Below are positions 1 through 7,907 of a stretch of 64,000 nucleotides of DNA, piece after piece. The notes below the pieces were generated by a model. That model was not told the origin of the DNA, made no database searches, and saw only the letters and a program-made list of their open reading frames with translations. The translations under genes and the position numbers were made by a program. This DNA is from Anaerolineae bacterium (lineage in GTDB: Bacteria; Chloroflexota; Anaerolineae; Promineifilales; Promineifilaceae), in assembly GCA_023954475.1 (NCBI GenBank), contig JAMLHW010000001.1, positions 496,001-560,000 on the forward strand, read 5' to 3'. Position 1 is the first letter of the stretch. The number at the start of each line of letters is the position of its first letter.

Positions 1-1676
1 TCCGGCTCGCGCTGTAGCAACAACCTTTCCGCAATGGCAACGCCGACCCAGAGCAGCAGCGCCGCGTACGGAATCGCCAGCAGCGCCGCCGGCACGACGA
101 TCCAGTCGTATTGCGGCAAAATGACATTGACCGCATTGACAGCCAGCAACGGCAAATTGACTAGGCCGATCAGCAGCGGCGTGACGATAATCGAGCCGAT
201 CACCTGCAAACAGCCACCGCTCGACCGTGCATTTTTGCCCCGTTTGAATTCCAGCCGCACCGGTAACGGAAACAACACCGAGGTGGCCGCCAGCACCGCC
301 AGCGCGTTTAAGCCCATCAACAACCCCAAAAAGGTCCACACGCCGTCGATGAGCGTACCATTTCTGATGACGAAAAATGCGCCAAAAAGAATGTAAGGAA
401 AGCCGGCCAGCGCAGCCAAAACCAGAATCTTGCCGCGAAAGATGTGGCGACGGCGTACCGGCGTCAGCAGCAGCATTGCCAACCCTTTGTGCTCCCAGCC
501 GAGCATGTTTTGTCCGATGATCCAGAAGGTGAGCAGGATGTATAGCGGGAAAAAGTTGATCACGATGGTGCTGTAATCCGATCGCTCTGGATTGCTGTTA
601 AACAGCGAAAAGCCGAGAATGATAAACGGCAGCAAAATACCCTGCAACGTGCCGATACGCCGCTGCGGAATGCGCCAAGCTGATTGGTATTCTTTGCGGG
701 CGACGGCGAGCGTTTCGGCCGAAAAGAACCATCCCAACACCGGCAATGTCCGTTCCGGTTTGCGCTCTTTCGTCTGCTTTGCCTGCCCGAAATTGAGCCA
801 GAATCCCTGCCCGGTCAACAATCGGCCGACCAGACGCGTCCACGCCACCGCGATCAGCACCAAAATCAATGCCACATACGCCAACCAGAACAGCGACGCC
901 GGCCAGTCACCGTAACTCGCCCGTTCAATCGCCCGTGCTGCGGCACCCGGCGGCAGCCATTGCAAAAAGTTCAGCGGTCGCCATGTCCCTACCATTTCCA
1001 GCGTGTCCTGATTGACAAGGTCATCCGTAAAGCGAAAGACACTCTGCATTGCCTGACTCAAGCCCCAGCACGCAAAACCGGACAGCGACATGACCACAAT
1101 CGCCACATCGCGAAAGCGGCGACTCTGCAGAACGCCGCCCAACGCCGTCAACATCAACTGGCTGGTCAACACCATATTGCCGTAAACGAGTAACAGCGCC
1201 ACCACGACGACCAGCAAAACCGGCCAGCCGGCAAATGCGATGACGATTGCAATAAAAAGCGGCCATGTCAAATAGGTGGTGTAGTCGAACAGGGTGCCGA
1301 GCAGCGAACTCACCGCCAAATCGCGCGGCTTGAGCGGATAAATGAGCAGCCGTTCGAGGTCAATACCTTCGTTGAGTGGTGCAAACAGGATGGGGAACAC
1401 GATCCAGATCAGCCACATTACGGTCAGGATGCCGGCCAGCAGTTGAAACGGCCACGGATCCGGCAAATGGATATAGCCGATCCACGATGCAAAGGCCAGC
1501 CCAATTGTCAGCGGCAGGAAGATCAAGATTGCAATGATTGCCCAGACGATGCGCCCTTTTTGTGCCGTGTAACGCCGCCATGTCAGACGCGCCCGCAAGC
1601 CAAACAGCGCCTGTTGCGGAGACGATGCCCGGTGCGAAGCCGTTGGCTGTTGCGGTGGTTGCATCATCCCAGCCAT
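1..1676 (-). CDS. ABC-2 type transporter permease (3' end cut by window edge)
   Basis: Reading the minus strand from ATG 1676 gives one open frame of at least 558 codons that runs off the window at base 1 without a stop. It encodes a very hydrophobic protein with many membrane segments, starting at about residue 45 after a Pro/Gln-rich cytoplasmic N-terminus. The large size and paired hydrophobic halves suggest a two-half ABC-2 permease. The start overlaps the 3' end of the upstream ATPase gene by 13 nt and has a GGAG about 10 nt ahead. ATGs at 1667 and 1664 are alternatives. With the ATPase it should form an exporter or multidrug-type complex. The substrate cannot be read from sequence. Confidence 0.85.
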   Translation of the reverse strand, partial: MAGMMQPPQQPTASHRASSPQQALFGLRARLTWRRYTAQKGRIVWAIIAILIFLPLTIGLAFASWIGYIHLPDPWPFQLLAGILTVMWLIWIVFPILFAPLNEGIDLERLLIYPLKPRDLAVSSLLGTLFDYTTYLTWPLFIAIVIAFAGWPVLLVVVVALLLVYGNMVLTSQLMLTALGGVLQSRRFRDVAIVVMSLSGFACWGLSQAMQSVFRFTDDLVNQDTLEMVGTWRPLNFLQWLPPGAAARAIERASYGDWPASLFWLAYVALILVLIAVAWTRLVGRLLTGQGFWLNFGQAKQTKERKPERTLPVLGWFFSAETLAVARKEYQSAWRIPQRRIGTLQGILLPFIILGFSLFNSNPERSDYSTIVINFFPLYILLTFWIIGQNMLGWEHKGLAMLLLTPVRRRHIFRGKILVLAALAGFPYILFGAFFVIRNGTLIDGVWTFLGLLMGLNALAVLAATSVLFPLPVRLEFKRGKNARSSGGCLQVIGSIIVTPLLIGLVNLPLLAVNAVNVILPQYDWIVVPAALLAIPYAALLLWVGVAIAERLLLQREP

Positions 1677-2443
1677 GCGAGCGAATCTCCGCTTTCTATG
1701 CCGTTTTGAGCGCCAACTGCACGCAGAAACAGGTCTTCCAGTGTCGTTTCGTCACCTGCTTGCGCCCGCTCGCGCAGTTCGGGGATGGTGCCCTCGGCGA
1801 CCAATTTGCCCGCGTCGATGACGGCGACACTGGTACACAGGCGTTCGGCGACTTCGAGGATATGGGATGAGAAGAAGATGGTCGTGCCGGTTCTGCGCAG
1901 CCGCTGCAACACGTCGAGAATGGCGCGTTTGGAGATGACATCGACGCCTTCGAACGGTTCATCGAGAAAGAGGACGCGCGGCGCGTGGATTAGGGCGGCA
2001 GCGAGTGCCGTTTTCTTGCGCATGCCCTGTGAATAGTCGATGATCAGTTTGTCGGCGTCATCGGCCAAATCCATCAATTCAAGCAGTTCATCGGTGCGCT
2101 TTTTCGTTTCGGCCGAATCCAATCCGTACATCGTGCCCGCAAAACGGATAAACTCACGCGCATTGAGCCGGTCGTACAGATTCAAACCCTCCGGCAACAC
2201 ACCCAACTGCCGCTTTGCCTCCAGCGGATTCTCCCACATATCGATACCGCTGATCCGCGCCGTGCCGCGCGTCGGGCGCAGCAAGCCGACCAGCATCTTG
2301 ATCGTCGTCGATTTGCCTGCGCCGTTCGGCCCCAAAAAACCGAAGAACTCGCCCGGCGGCACCGCCAGCTGCAGATTATCGACGGCAATTTTCTTGTCAA
2401 ACTCACGTCTCAGTCCGATAGCCTCGACTGCAAAAGTCGTCAT
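1664..2443 (-). CDS. ABC transporter ATP-binding protein
   Basis: 259-residue nucleotide-binding subunit of an ABC-2 exporter. Walker A (GPNGAGKST) lies near residue 40. The signature (YSQGMRKK) precedes Walker B (VLFLDEPFEGVD), and the switch His is in FFSSHILEV. The order is that of the CcmA/drug-export family. The frame stays open far upstream of 2443, but the homologous part begins at MTTFAVEAI, so ATG 2443 is chosen and the upstream stretch is treated as intergenic DNA. The gene is co-transcribed with the permease (overlapping ends) and divergent from the microcompartment operon, separated by 228 bp. A link to the microcompartment is possible but unsupported. Confidence 0.9.
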   Translation of the reverse strand: MTTFAVEAIGLRREFDKKIAVDNLQLAVPPGEFFGFLGPNGAGKSTTIKMLVGLLRPTRGTARISGIDMWENPLEAKRQLGVLPEGLNLYDRLNAREFIRFAGTMYGLDSAETKKRTDELLELMDLADDADKLIIDYSQGMRKKTALAAALIHAPRVLFLDEPFEGVDVISKRAILDVLQRLRRTGTTIFFSSHILEVAERLCTSVAVIDAGKLVAEGTIPELRERAQAGDETTLEDLFLRAVGAQNGIESGDSLAWLG

Positions 2444-2463
2444 AGTTTGCTCCAGTCCATAAC

Positions 2464-2512
2464 GGAGCACGGGCATCTTGCCCGTTCTTTGCGGTTTGGA
2501 AGACCGCGCTCC
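2464..2512. repeat. Candidate dispersed three-way-junction element
   Basis: Within the divergent spacer 2444-2671, bases 2464-2512 fold on paper into a perfect small cloverleaf. An outer stem GGAGC/GCTCC (2464-2468 with 2508-2512) encloses CGGGCA-tct-TGCCCG (2470-2484) and GCGGT-n7-ACCGC (2491-2507). All three stems are fully complementary. The shape and wording (ggcaagatgcccg) resemble short dispersed intergenic repeats known in several bacterial phyla, but only this copy is present here. It may be a REP/MITE-like element or an RNA structure at the 5' end of the ABC transcript. Confidence 0.5.
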
Positions 2513-2671
2513 TTGCCACCGAAGGATAACAAATTTCGTCATCCCGGTCACCTGTATGTCGATTGATACGTCGGCATTTTGTCGTCTGCGCGATGGGTCT
2601 AATCTTTGTGTGACTTCGATACAAGGTGTGGTAGACTTCAAACAGTGTAAGCCCAACCAATCGCACACGTT

Positions 2672-3535
2672 TTGGACATGGCACAAGTCGATCAAGCAAC
2701 GGTTGAACGCATCATTGAAGAGATTACCCATCAGGTGCTCGTGCGCCTGAATAGTCTGGAATCTCAGGCAGATGATTGCTGTGCCGATGGCAGTTGCATC
2801 CGCTGCAACGAGAAGACCAATCAGGCTGTCAGAGCTGGTGCCGACCGCATTGCCTCGACGTTGGGCCGTCAACTTCCGGCCGATGCAGTCGGCCGAATGA
2901 TCGACCATACCTTACTCAAGCCGGACGCCTCACGCGACCAAATCGCGCAATTATGCTACGAAGCACGCAAATTTCATTTTGCTTCGGTTTGCGTCAATCC
3001 AACCAATGTCAAGCTGGCAGCGCAACTGCTCGACGGCAGCGATGTGGCCGTATGTACTGTGGTCGGTTTTCCACTCGGCGCGACACCGGCGACGGTGAAG
3101 GCGTTTGAAACGCAGCAGGCGATGCGCGACGGTGCGACTGAAATTGACATGGTGATCAATATCGGTGCACTCAAATCGGCCGATTATCAAGTTGTTTACA
3201 ACGACATTGCGACCGTCGCCAGTACCGCCCATGCCGGCAATGCCATGCTCAAAGTGATCATCGAAACGGCGCTTCTCACCGATGAGGAAAAAGTAGCCGC
3301 CTGTCAATTGGCGAAGTCGGCGGGTGCTGATTTCGTCAAAACTTCGACCGGATTTAGCGGCGGCGGTGCAACCGTTGCTGATGTGGCACTGATGCGGCAT
3401 GTGGTCGGCAGTGGTCTGGGCGTCAAGGCATCGGGCGGCGTACGCAATTACGCCGACGCGCAGGCGATGATCGCCGCCGGTGCAACGCGAATCGGGGCCA
3501 GCGCCGGCGTTCGCATCGTACAAGAGGCACAATGA
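2672..3535 (+). CDS. deoC: Deoxyribose-phosphate aldolase with N-terminal microcompartment targeting extension
   Basis: Class I DERA: deoxyribose 5-phosphate gives glyceraldehyde 3-phosphate plus acetaldehyde. The aldolase core begins near residue 75 (MIDHTLLKP). The catalytic residues are present: Asp159 (EIDMVINIG), Schiff-base Lys223 (DFVKTSTGF) and Lys252 (GVKASGGVR). The protein has 287 residues, longer than usual DERA because of about 70 extra N-terminal residues. Residues 6-26 form an amphipathic helix of the kind that directs enzymes into BMC shells, followed by a Cys cluster (C36, C37, C42, C45). It is the first gene of the operon, so its product acetaldehyde fits the aldehyde dehydrogenase downstream. 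The start at 2672 lacks a clear Shine-Dalgarno; ATG 2678 is equally possible. Confidence 0.92.
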   Translation: MDMAQVDQATVERIIEEITHQVLVRLNSLESQADDCCADGSCIRCNEKTNQAVRAGADRIASTLGRQLPADAVGRMIDHTLLKPDASRDQIAQLCYEARKFHFASVCVNPTNVKLAAQLLDGSDVAVCTVVGFPLGATPATVKAFETQQAMRDGATEIDMVINIGALKSADYQVVYNDIATVASTAHAGNAMLKVIIETALLTDEEKVAACQLAKSAGADFVKTSTGFSGGGATVADVALMRHVVGSGLGVKASGGVRNYADAQAMIAAGATRIGASAGVRIVQEAQ

Positions 3536-3771
3536 GCATCAGTAAACCGTGTCCAAAATGTAGTTTCGGCCGAATTCGGCCGACAACCGCACCCTACATT
3601 CTCGATTACTTTGGGCATCCGCTCATCTTTCCCGAAGCGCCTGCCCATGGTTGTGACGTGTGTCGCTACCTGATTTACGATACGACTTTCCTGTTTGAAC
3701 TAGACCATCTCATGGATCAGTTTGAGACTGCGCAACAGCCCAACCGCGCTGTTCCGCCCGTCATTGTCTGA
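3532..3771 (+). CDS. Small zinc-ribbon-like protein (YgiT-type Cys pattern)
   Basis: 79-residue protein whose ATG overlaps the deoC stop by 4 nt (ATGA), implying translational coupling. Two CxxC pairs, C7/C10 and C41/C44, are spaced as in YgiT-type zinc fingers, with a [12 protein letters not shown] stretch between them. No catalytic domain follows; the last 25 residues are non-descript. YgiT-type fingers are known from antitoxins and small regulatory or accessory proteins. No toxin partner or helix-turn-helix is present here, so an antitoxin role is not supported. Its position between aldolase and shell genes suggests an accessory function in the compartment, for example metal binding or cargo assembly. 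This is inference. Confidence 0.75.
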   Translation: MSISKPCPKCSFGRIRPTTAPYILDYFGHPLIFPEAPAHGCDVCRYLIYDTTFLFELDHLMDQFETAQQPNRAVPPVIV

Positions 3772-3805
3772 CTATCGCGACGCTTAACAGGCCCAGGAGT
3801 TACCC

Positions 3806-4429
3806 GTGACCGTTGATTTACGCAGCTACGTATTCCTCGACAGCCTCCAACCCCAGCACGCCGCTTTTCTCGGCACAGTTGCCAGCGGCTTCCTGCCGTT
3901 GCCGGGCGATGCTTCGTTGTGGATTGAAATTTCGCCAGGCATCGAAATCAATCGCATCACCGACATTGCGCTCAAAGCGGTGGGTGTGAGACCTGGTATG
4001 CAAGTTGTCGAGCGCCTCTACGGCTTGCTCGAAGTCCATTCAAGCAGTCAGGCCGATGTACGCGCGGCAGGCGCCGCTATTCTCGACGCGCTCGAATTGA
4101 AGGAAGGAGATCGCCATAAACCGCAAGTCGTCTCCAGCCAGATTATTCGCAATATCGATCCCCATCAGGTACAACTCATCAATCGCATGCGCCACGGGCA
4201 CATGATTTTGGCCGGTCAGACGTTGTATGTGATGGAAGTACAGCCCGCAGCGTATGCGGCATTGGCGGCGAATGAGGCGGAAAAGGCGGCTGAACTCAAT
4301 ATCCTGGAAGTACGCGCATTTGGTAGTTTCGGCCGAGTTTATCTCGGTGGTGACGAACGTGACATCATGGCCGGTTATCAGGCAGCCATCGACGCCATCC
4401 AAAGCGTCAGTGGACAAGACAAAAGCTGA
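3806..4429 (+). CDS. BMC-T shell protein, double-stacking (tandem-domain) type
   Basis: 207-residue tandem BMC-domain protein. The N-terminal [13 protein letters not shown], the middle [15 protein letters not shown] and the [12 protein letters not shown] segment match the permuted tandem-BMC trimers of the CsoS1D/Hoch_5816 class as I recall them. Family members form trimeric pseudohexamers that can stack face to face and carry a gated central pore for larger metabolites. It lies 34 nt after the zinc-ribbon gene and ahead of BMC-H. Here it would be the likely gate for substrate or cofactors. The stop codon lies inside a hairpin (4424-4441). Assignment to the class is strong; gating is inferred from family knowledge. 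Confidence 0.93.
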   Translation: MTVDLRSYVFLDSLQPQHAAFLGTVASGFLPLPGDASLWIEISPGIEINRITDIALKAVGVRPGMQVVERLYGLLEVHSSSQADVRAAGAAILDALELKEGDRHKPQVVSSQIIRNIDPHQVQLINRMRHGHMILAGQTLYVMEVQPAAYAALAANEAEKAAELNILEVRAFGSFGRVYLGGDERDIMAGYQAAIDAIQSVSGQDKS

Positions 4430-4441
4430 TAGCTGTCAGCT
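4424..4441 (+). repeat. Spacer hairpin 1 of the microcompartment operon
   Basis: AGCTGA-n6-TCAGCT inverted repeat overlapping the BMC-T stop codon, followed by further AGCT words up to 4454. The same vocabulary (aagctgatag, tagctgacagct) recurs in the spacer at 5118-5150. There is no T-run, so it is not a classic terminator. It may set the relative expression of shell genes by mRNA stability. The downstream BMC-H gene has a strong AAAGGAG at 4457-4463. Confidence 0.55.
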
Positions 4442-4470
4442 CTTAGCTCAAAGCTTAAAGGAGAAACAAC

Positions 4471-4761
4471 ATGGCAGAAGCACTCGGAATGATTGAATGC
4501 CGCAGCTTTGCAGCGGTGGTGGAAGCATCCGACGCAATGGTCAAAGCGGCACGCGTCGAACTCGTAGCGTACGAGAAAACAGGCGGTGGTTACGTCACTG
4601 CCGTTGTACGCGGTGATGTGGCAGCGGTCAAAGCGGCCGTTGAAGCCGGTACACGCGGCGCTGAAAAGGTCGGCGAAGTCGTCTCGGTTCATGTCATCCC
4701 GCGTCCGCATGCGAATGTCGATTTGGTCATGCCGTTGGGGCGTCAGGAAAGCAGTGATTAG
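4471..4761 (+). CDS. BMC-H shell hexamer protein
   Basis: 96-residue single Pfam00936-type protein ([28 protein letters not shown]...[20 protein letters not shown]...VHVIPRPH). It has normal length for the family, with the conserved lysine edge segment and the C-terminal HVIPRPH strand. Family knowledge: it forms hexamers that tile the facets of the polyhedral shell, with a small central pore. It is the only BMC-H in the locus, so it should be the main facet protein. It is translated from a strong Shine-Dalgarno (AAAGGAG, 7 nt spacing), better than those of its neighbours, which fits the need for many copies. Confidence 0.96.
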   Translation: MAEALGMIECRSFAAVVEASDAMVKAARVELVAYEKTGGGYVTAVVRGDVAAVKAAVEAGTRGAEKVGEVVSVHVIPRPHANVDLVMPLGRQESSD

Positions 4762-4821
4762 TTATCAGTGGACAGTGATCAGTTCTGTTCGTTCACTACT
4801 GATCACTGACAACTGACCACT
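4760..4821 (+). repeat. Spacer hairpin 2: long imperfect inverted repeat between BMC-H and BMC-P
   Basis: Two 24-nt arms, 4760-4783 and 4798-4821, are reverse complements at 20 of 24 positions, with a perfect 11-bp core CAGTGATCAGT/ACTGATCACTG and a 14-nt loop. The arms are built from near-tandem heptamers of the (a/g)tcagt(g/t) type. The element fills the entire spacer and overlaps the BMC-H stop codon. There is no T-run after it. It could stabilise the upstream BMC-H message relative to the low-copy vertex protein that follows. Confidence 0.7.
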
Positions 4822-4828
4822 TTCAGTC

Positions 4829-5119
4829 ATGTTCCTCGGCAAAGTAATCGGAACCGTGGTGGCTTCACAAAAGGAGGCCACCCTCGACGGCCTCAAATTT
4901 CTCGTGGTGCGTCGCCTCACAATTGATGGCGATGACACAAACGGCTACGTCGTTGCGGCTGACGCGGTCGGCGCCGGAATCGATGAAGTCGTCATGGTGG
5001 CGACCGGCAGTTCGGCACGTCAGACGCGGTTGACCGACAAGCGTCCGTGCGATGCGGTCATTATGGCGATTGTCAACACGTTGGAAGTTGACGGCGAAGA
5101 GAAATACAGGAAAGAATAA
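4829..5119 (+). CDS. BMC-P shell vertex protein (EutN/CcmL family), copy 1
   Basis: 96-residue member of the EutN/CcmL family: [27 protein letters not shown] start, central [25 protein letters not shown] loop and [13 protein letters not shown] end. Such proteins form pentamers capping the twelve vertices of the BMC shell. It is one of three BMC-P genes in this operon; the others, at 7631 and 7908, are shorter by 6-7 residues. The start ATG follows the long hairpin spacer and has no evident Shine-Dalgarno, consistent with low expression of a vertex protein. Confidence 0.94.
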   Translation: MFLGKVIGTVVASQKEATLDGLKFLVVRRLTIDGDDTNGYVVAADAVGAGIDEVVMVATGSSARQTRLTDKRPCDAVIMAIVNTLEVDGEEKYRKE

Positions 5120-5144
5120 GCTGATAGTTAATAGCTGACAGCTT
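5118..5144 (+). repeat. Spacer hairpin 3 before the aldehyde dehydrogenase gene
   Basis: AAGCTG-n15-CAGCTT inverted repeat overlapping the BMC-P stop codon, with internal repeats of 'atag(c/t)t'. It shares words with the spacer at 4424-4454. No T-run follows and no Shine-Dalgarno is visible before the ATG at 5155. It is the third low-complexity hairpin in the operon. Confidence 0.5.
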
Positions 5145-5154
5145 ACAGCTACCT

Positions 5155-6615
5155 ATGGACGAACGGCAAATACAGTCAGTCATTGACAAGGTGAATCGGG
5201 AAATCGGCCGAATCACCACGCCCCCTGCCACCTCGCTGCAACAGTCGGGTGGGGGGTATGGATCGATTTCGGCCGAACCGGTAGCCGGTGATCTCGGTGT
5301 ATTTGCCACACTCGATGAAGCTGTAGCCGCCGCCCAAACCGCCTTCAATCGGCTCAACACCCTACCGCTCGACATCCGGCAAAAAATGGTCAGCCACATG
5401 CGGCAAGCTGGACGAGAAAACGCGACTGTACTCGCCGAAATGGCGCACAGCGAAACCGGCATGGGGCGCGTCGCTGACAAAGTACTCAAAAATCTGCTCA
5501 ACGCCGACAAAGCACCGGGAACAGAAGCGCTCGATACCGGCGCTTGGAGCGGTGACGGCGGTCTGACCATCGTCGAATACGCACCGTACGGCGTCATCGG
5601 CGCGTTGACGCCGAGTACCAATCCGACCAGCACCGTGCTGTGCAACGCGATCAGCATGGTGGCTGCCGGCAATGCCGTCGTATTCAACGCCCATCCCGGC
5701 GCAAAAGGCGCTACCAACCACACGGTTCAGGTACTTAATCGGGCGATTCAAAAAGCAGGTGGCCCGGCCAATTTATTGACCTGCGTCGCCCACCCGACGA
5801 TTGAGTCGGCGACGGCATTGATGAGTCACAAAGGGATTCGTTTGCTGGTTGTGACGGGTGGAGCTGCCGTTGTGCGTGCGGCGATGCGCAGCGGCAAACG
5901 GGCTGTATGTGCCGGACCGGGTAATCCGCCGGTGGTCGTCGATGAATCGGCCGATATTGAGCAAGCCGGACGCGACATCGTCATTGGCGGCTCATTTGAC
6001 AACAATATTGTCTGCACGACAGAGAAAGAGACGTTTGCCGTTGACAGCATTTGCGACGATGTGATCGCTACGATGTGCCGCCACGGTGCGGTTAAACTCA
6101 ACAGTTGGCAATTCAACCGTCTGTGGAAAGCGATGACCACCAAAGATCGCGGTCCCGGCATGTACGCCGACATGAACAAGGCGTTCATCGGCAAGAATGC
6201 CAGCGTTTTGCTGGCTGAGATTGGTATTTCAGCCGGGCCGGAAGTGCGCCAAATCGTCTGTGAAGTCGACAAATTGCATCCGGCAGTCTGGTCTGAGCAA
6301 ATGATGCCGATCATGCCGGTCGTTCGGGTTGCTTCGGCCGATGAAGGGATCGATCTCGCGGTTTCGGCCGAACACGGATTCCGACATACAGCCGTCATGC
6401 ATTCCAAAAATCTCGACAACCTCAGCCGTATGGCCCGCGAGATGGATTGCAGCATCTTTGTCAAAAATGGCCCGTGTCTGGCTGGGCTCGGTTATGGTGG
6501 CGAAGGGTTCTGTTCCTTTACGATTGCCAGCCCAACTGGCGAAGGTCTGACCAATCCACGGAGCTTCAGCCGTATCCGTCGTTGTACATTGGTCGATTCT
6601 TTTCGCATTGTCTGA
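5155..6615 (+). CDS. CoA-acylating aldehyde dehydrogenase, microcompartment type (PduP/EutE-like)
   Basis: 486 residues, typical of the PduP/EutE class. It oxidises an aldehyde (here most likely acetaldehyde from the aldolase) with NAD+ and CoA to acyl-CoA. The catalytic Cys is Cys287 (NNIVCTTEKE); nucleotide-binding segments such as LTPSTNPTS (about 151-159) and the GPGNPPVVVD region are intact. Residues 5-20 form an amphipathic helix followed by a flexible Pro/Gly/Ser linker (to about 40), the usual encapsulation peptide arrangement. It is flanked by shell genes on both sides. No phosphotransacylase or alcohol dehydrogenase for CoA and NAD recycling is encoded in this window. Confidence 0.95.
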   Translation: MDERQIQSVIDKVNREIGRITTPPATSLQQSGGGYGSISAEPVAGDLGVFATLDEAVAAAQTAFNRLNTLPLDIRQKMVSHMRQAGRENATVLAEMAHSETGMGRVADKVLKNLLNADKAPGTEALDTGAWSGDGGLTIVEYAPYGVIGALTPSTNPTSTVLCNAISMVAAGNAVVFNAHPGAKGATNHTVQVLNRAIQKAGGPANLLTCVAHPTIESATALMSHKGIRLLVVTGGAAVVRAAMRSGKRAVCAGPGNPPVVVDESADIEQAGRDIVIGGSFDNNIVCTTEKETFAVDSICDDVIATMCRHGAVKLNSWQFNRLWKAMTTKDRGPGMYADMNKAFIGKNASVLLAEIGISAGPEVRQIVCEVDKLHPAVWSEQMMPIMPVVRVASADEGIDLAVSAEHGFRHTAVMHSKNLDNLSRMAREMDCSIFVKNGPCLAGLGYGGEGFCSFTIASPTGEGLTNPRSFSRIRRCTLVDSFRIV

Positions 6616-6666
6616 TACTATTTGTTCATCATTTCTTTACGTTATCGTTTTTCTTAGGAGTATCTT

Positions 6667-7038
6667 TTGGCGACTATTCTAATCATCGACGACGATGATG
6701 AACTCTTGCTCATGTTGGGGATGATTTTTCGCCGCGCGGGCTACGAGACCATTGTCTCCAATGATTCTACAAGCGCACTCGATGACATCAGGGAAAAACG
6801 CCCTGATTTGATTGTCCTCGACCTCATGATGCCATATCTCAATGGGTTTGAAGTATGTCGCTGTGTGCGTGAGATGGAACATGGTGCCGACACGCCGATC
6901 ATGATCTTGTCGGCGCGAATGCAACCCGAAGATCGCGACAAAGCATTTGCAGCCGGTGCAAACGACTACGTGATGAAGCCTGTTACATCGCGTGAACTTA
7001 TTGAGCGAGCCAGGCGATTGCTCGAACCCACGGATTGA
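6667..7038 (+). CDS. Stand-alone response-regulator receiver domain
   Basis: 123 residues, a single CheY-like receiver with no output domain. The acidic pocket is D9-D10, the phosphoacceptor is Asp52 (LIVLDLMMP) and the conserved Lys is K104 (DYVMKPV), all intact. The start is TTG 6667, supported by AGGAG at 6656-6660 with 6-nt spacing; no ATG fits. The gene lies 51 nt after the aldehyde dehydrogenase and 3 nt before the second BMC-T, so it is firmly inside the BMC operon. No histidine kinase is in the window. A receiver without output usually acts by protein-protein contact, so it could link compartment assembly or positioning to a signal. This is inference. Confidence 0.93.
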   Translation: MATILIIDDDDELLLMLGMIFRRAGYETIVSNDSTSALDDIREKRPDLIVLDLMMPYLNGFEVCRCVREMEHGADTPIMILSARMQPEDRDKAFAAGANDYVMKPVTSRELIERARRLLEPTD

Positions 7039-7041
7039 CGC

Positions 7042-7629
7042 ATGGAATTTCCTGCTCTCGCATTGCTTCAGTTTACCGGAATTGCACCTGGTATTGAGGC
7101 GGGCGATGCGATGGTCAAGCATGCGCCGGTCGCCCAAATCATCAGTGGTACGGTACAGCCGGGCAACTACATTGTGCTGGCTGTCGGCGAAGTTGCCCCG
7201 GTCGAGGAAGCATTCAAGGTGGGCTGCGAGATGGGGGCGAGGGCGCTGCGCGATTGTTTGTTTTTGCCCAATGTGCATCCGGGCGTTGCGGCAGCATTGT
7301 CCGGCGATCGCTTGCCGGCAAGCGGAGATGCATTGGGAATCATTGAAACGGAATTGATTCCGACGGCGGTGCGTGCTGCTGATGCTGGTTTGAAAGGTGC
7401 GGACGTTACTTTGGTCAAATTGCGACTCGGTGATGGATTGGGCGGCAAGGGATTGGCGCTTTTCACCGGGTTGGTATCTGATGTGGAAGCGGCAGTGGCA
7501 ATCAGTTCGGCCGAATCCGGATCCCATCTTTTGTACCAACGGGTCATTGCCCAGCTTCACGACGAAATGCGAGCCAATATCGAACAAAGTGGTCGTTTCG
7601 GCGATCATTTCAACTGGAGACCAGCCTGA
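7042..7629 (+). CDS. BMC-T shell protein, single-layer tandem type
   Basis: 195 residues with two BMC domains in tandem. The first begins ALALLQFTGIAPGIEAGDAMVKHAP, the second begins ALGIIETELIPTAVRAADAGLKGA. The layout resembles Hoch_5812 and PduT-type trimers rather than the permuted class encoded at 3806. No Cys sits at the pseudo-three-fold centre, so an iron-sulfur cluster of the PduT kind is not indicated. It starts 3 nt after the receiver gene and ends 1 nt before a BMC-P gene, so it is tightly coupled. Likely a facet protein. Confidence 0.92.
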   Translation: MEFPALALLQFTGIAPGIEAGDAMVKHAPVAQIISGTVQPGNYIVLAVGEVAPVEEAFKVGCEMGARALRDCLFLPNVHPGVAAALSGDRLPASGDALGIIETELIPTAVRAADAGLKGADVTLVKLRLGDGLGGKGLALFTGLVSDVEAAVAISSAESGSHLLYQRVIAQLHDEMRANIEQSGRFGDHFNWRPA

Positions 7630-7630
7630 G

Positions 7631-7903
7631 ATGCAACTCGCTCGAGTCATCGGCACAGTCGTCGCTTCACGACAGTATGAAGGTCTGACTGGTGTCAAAT
7701 TTCTCGTCGTGCAGCCGCTGACCAAACAGCAGCAACCGGTAGGCGACCCGGTCATTGCCGCCGATGCTACGACGCAAGCCGGCCCCGGCGAACTGGTTTT
7801 TATCGTCGGCAGCCGCGAAGCAGCGCAGGCGATGCCGGTTTTGTTTGTGCCGGTCGATAGTGCCATTGTCGGCATTGTCGACGACGCTTTTGTCCAGGAG
7901 TAG
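7631..7903 (+). CDS. BMC-P shell vertex protein, copy 2
   Basis: 90-residue EutN/CcmL-family pentamer protein ([30 protein letters not shown]...VIAADATTQAGPGELVFIVGSREA...VDSAIVGIVDD). The ATG is 1 nt after the preceding stop. It differs strongly in sequence from copies 1 and 3, suggesting non-identical vertices rather than recent duplication. Multiple BMC-P paralogues are usual in shells of the Haliangium kind. Confidence 0.93.
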   Translation: MQLARVIGTVVASRQYEGLTGVKFLVVQPLTKQQQPVGDPVIAADATTQAGPGELVFIVGSREAAQAMPVLFVPVDSAIVGIVDDAFVQE

Positions 7904-7907
7904 CGGC

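Noticed and set aside
2444-2908. N-terminal extension of the ABC ATPase up to base 2908
   Set aside because: It would run through the divergent promoter region and into the antisense of deoC; the conserved ATPase begins at ATG 2443.
3532-3771. YgiT/MqsA-like antitoxin of a toxin-antitoxin pair
   Set aside because: No small toxin gene is adjacent and no DNA-binding domain follows the zinc-ribbon-like part.
6679-7875. Long minus-strand open frame (398 codons) antisense to the receiver and BMC-T genes
   Set aside because: It lies opposite clear, conserved coding sequence and its translation has no recognisable domain; it is a by-product of codon bias.
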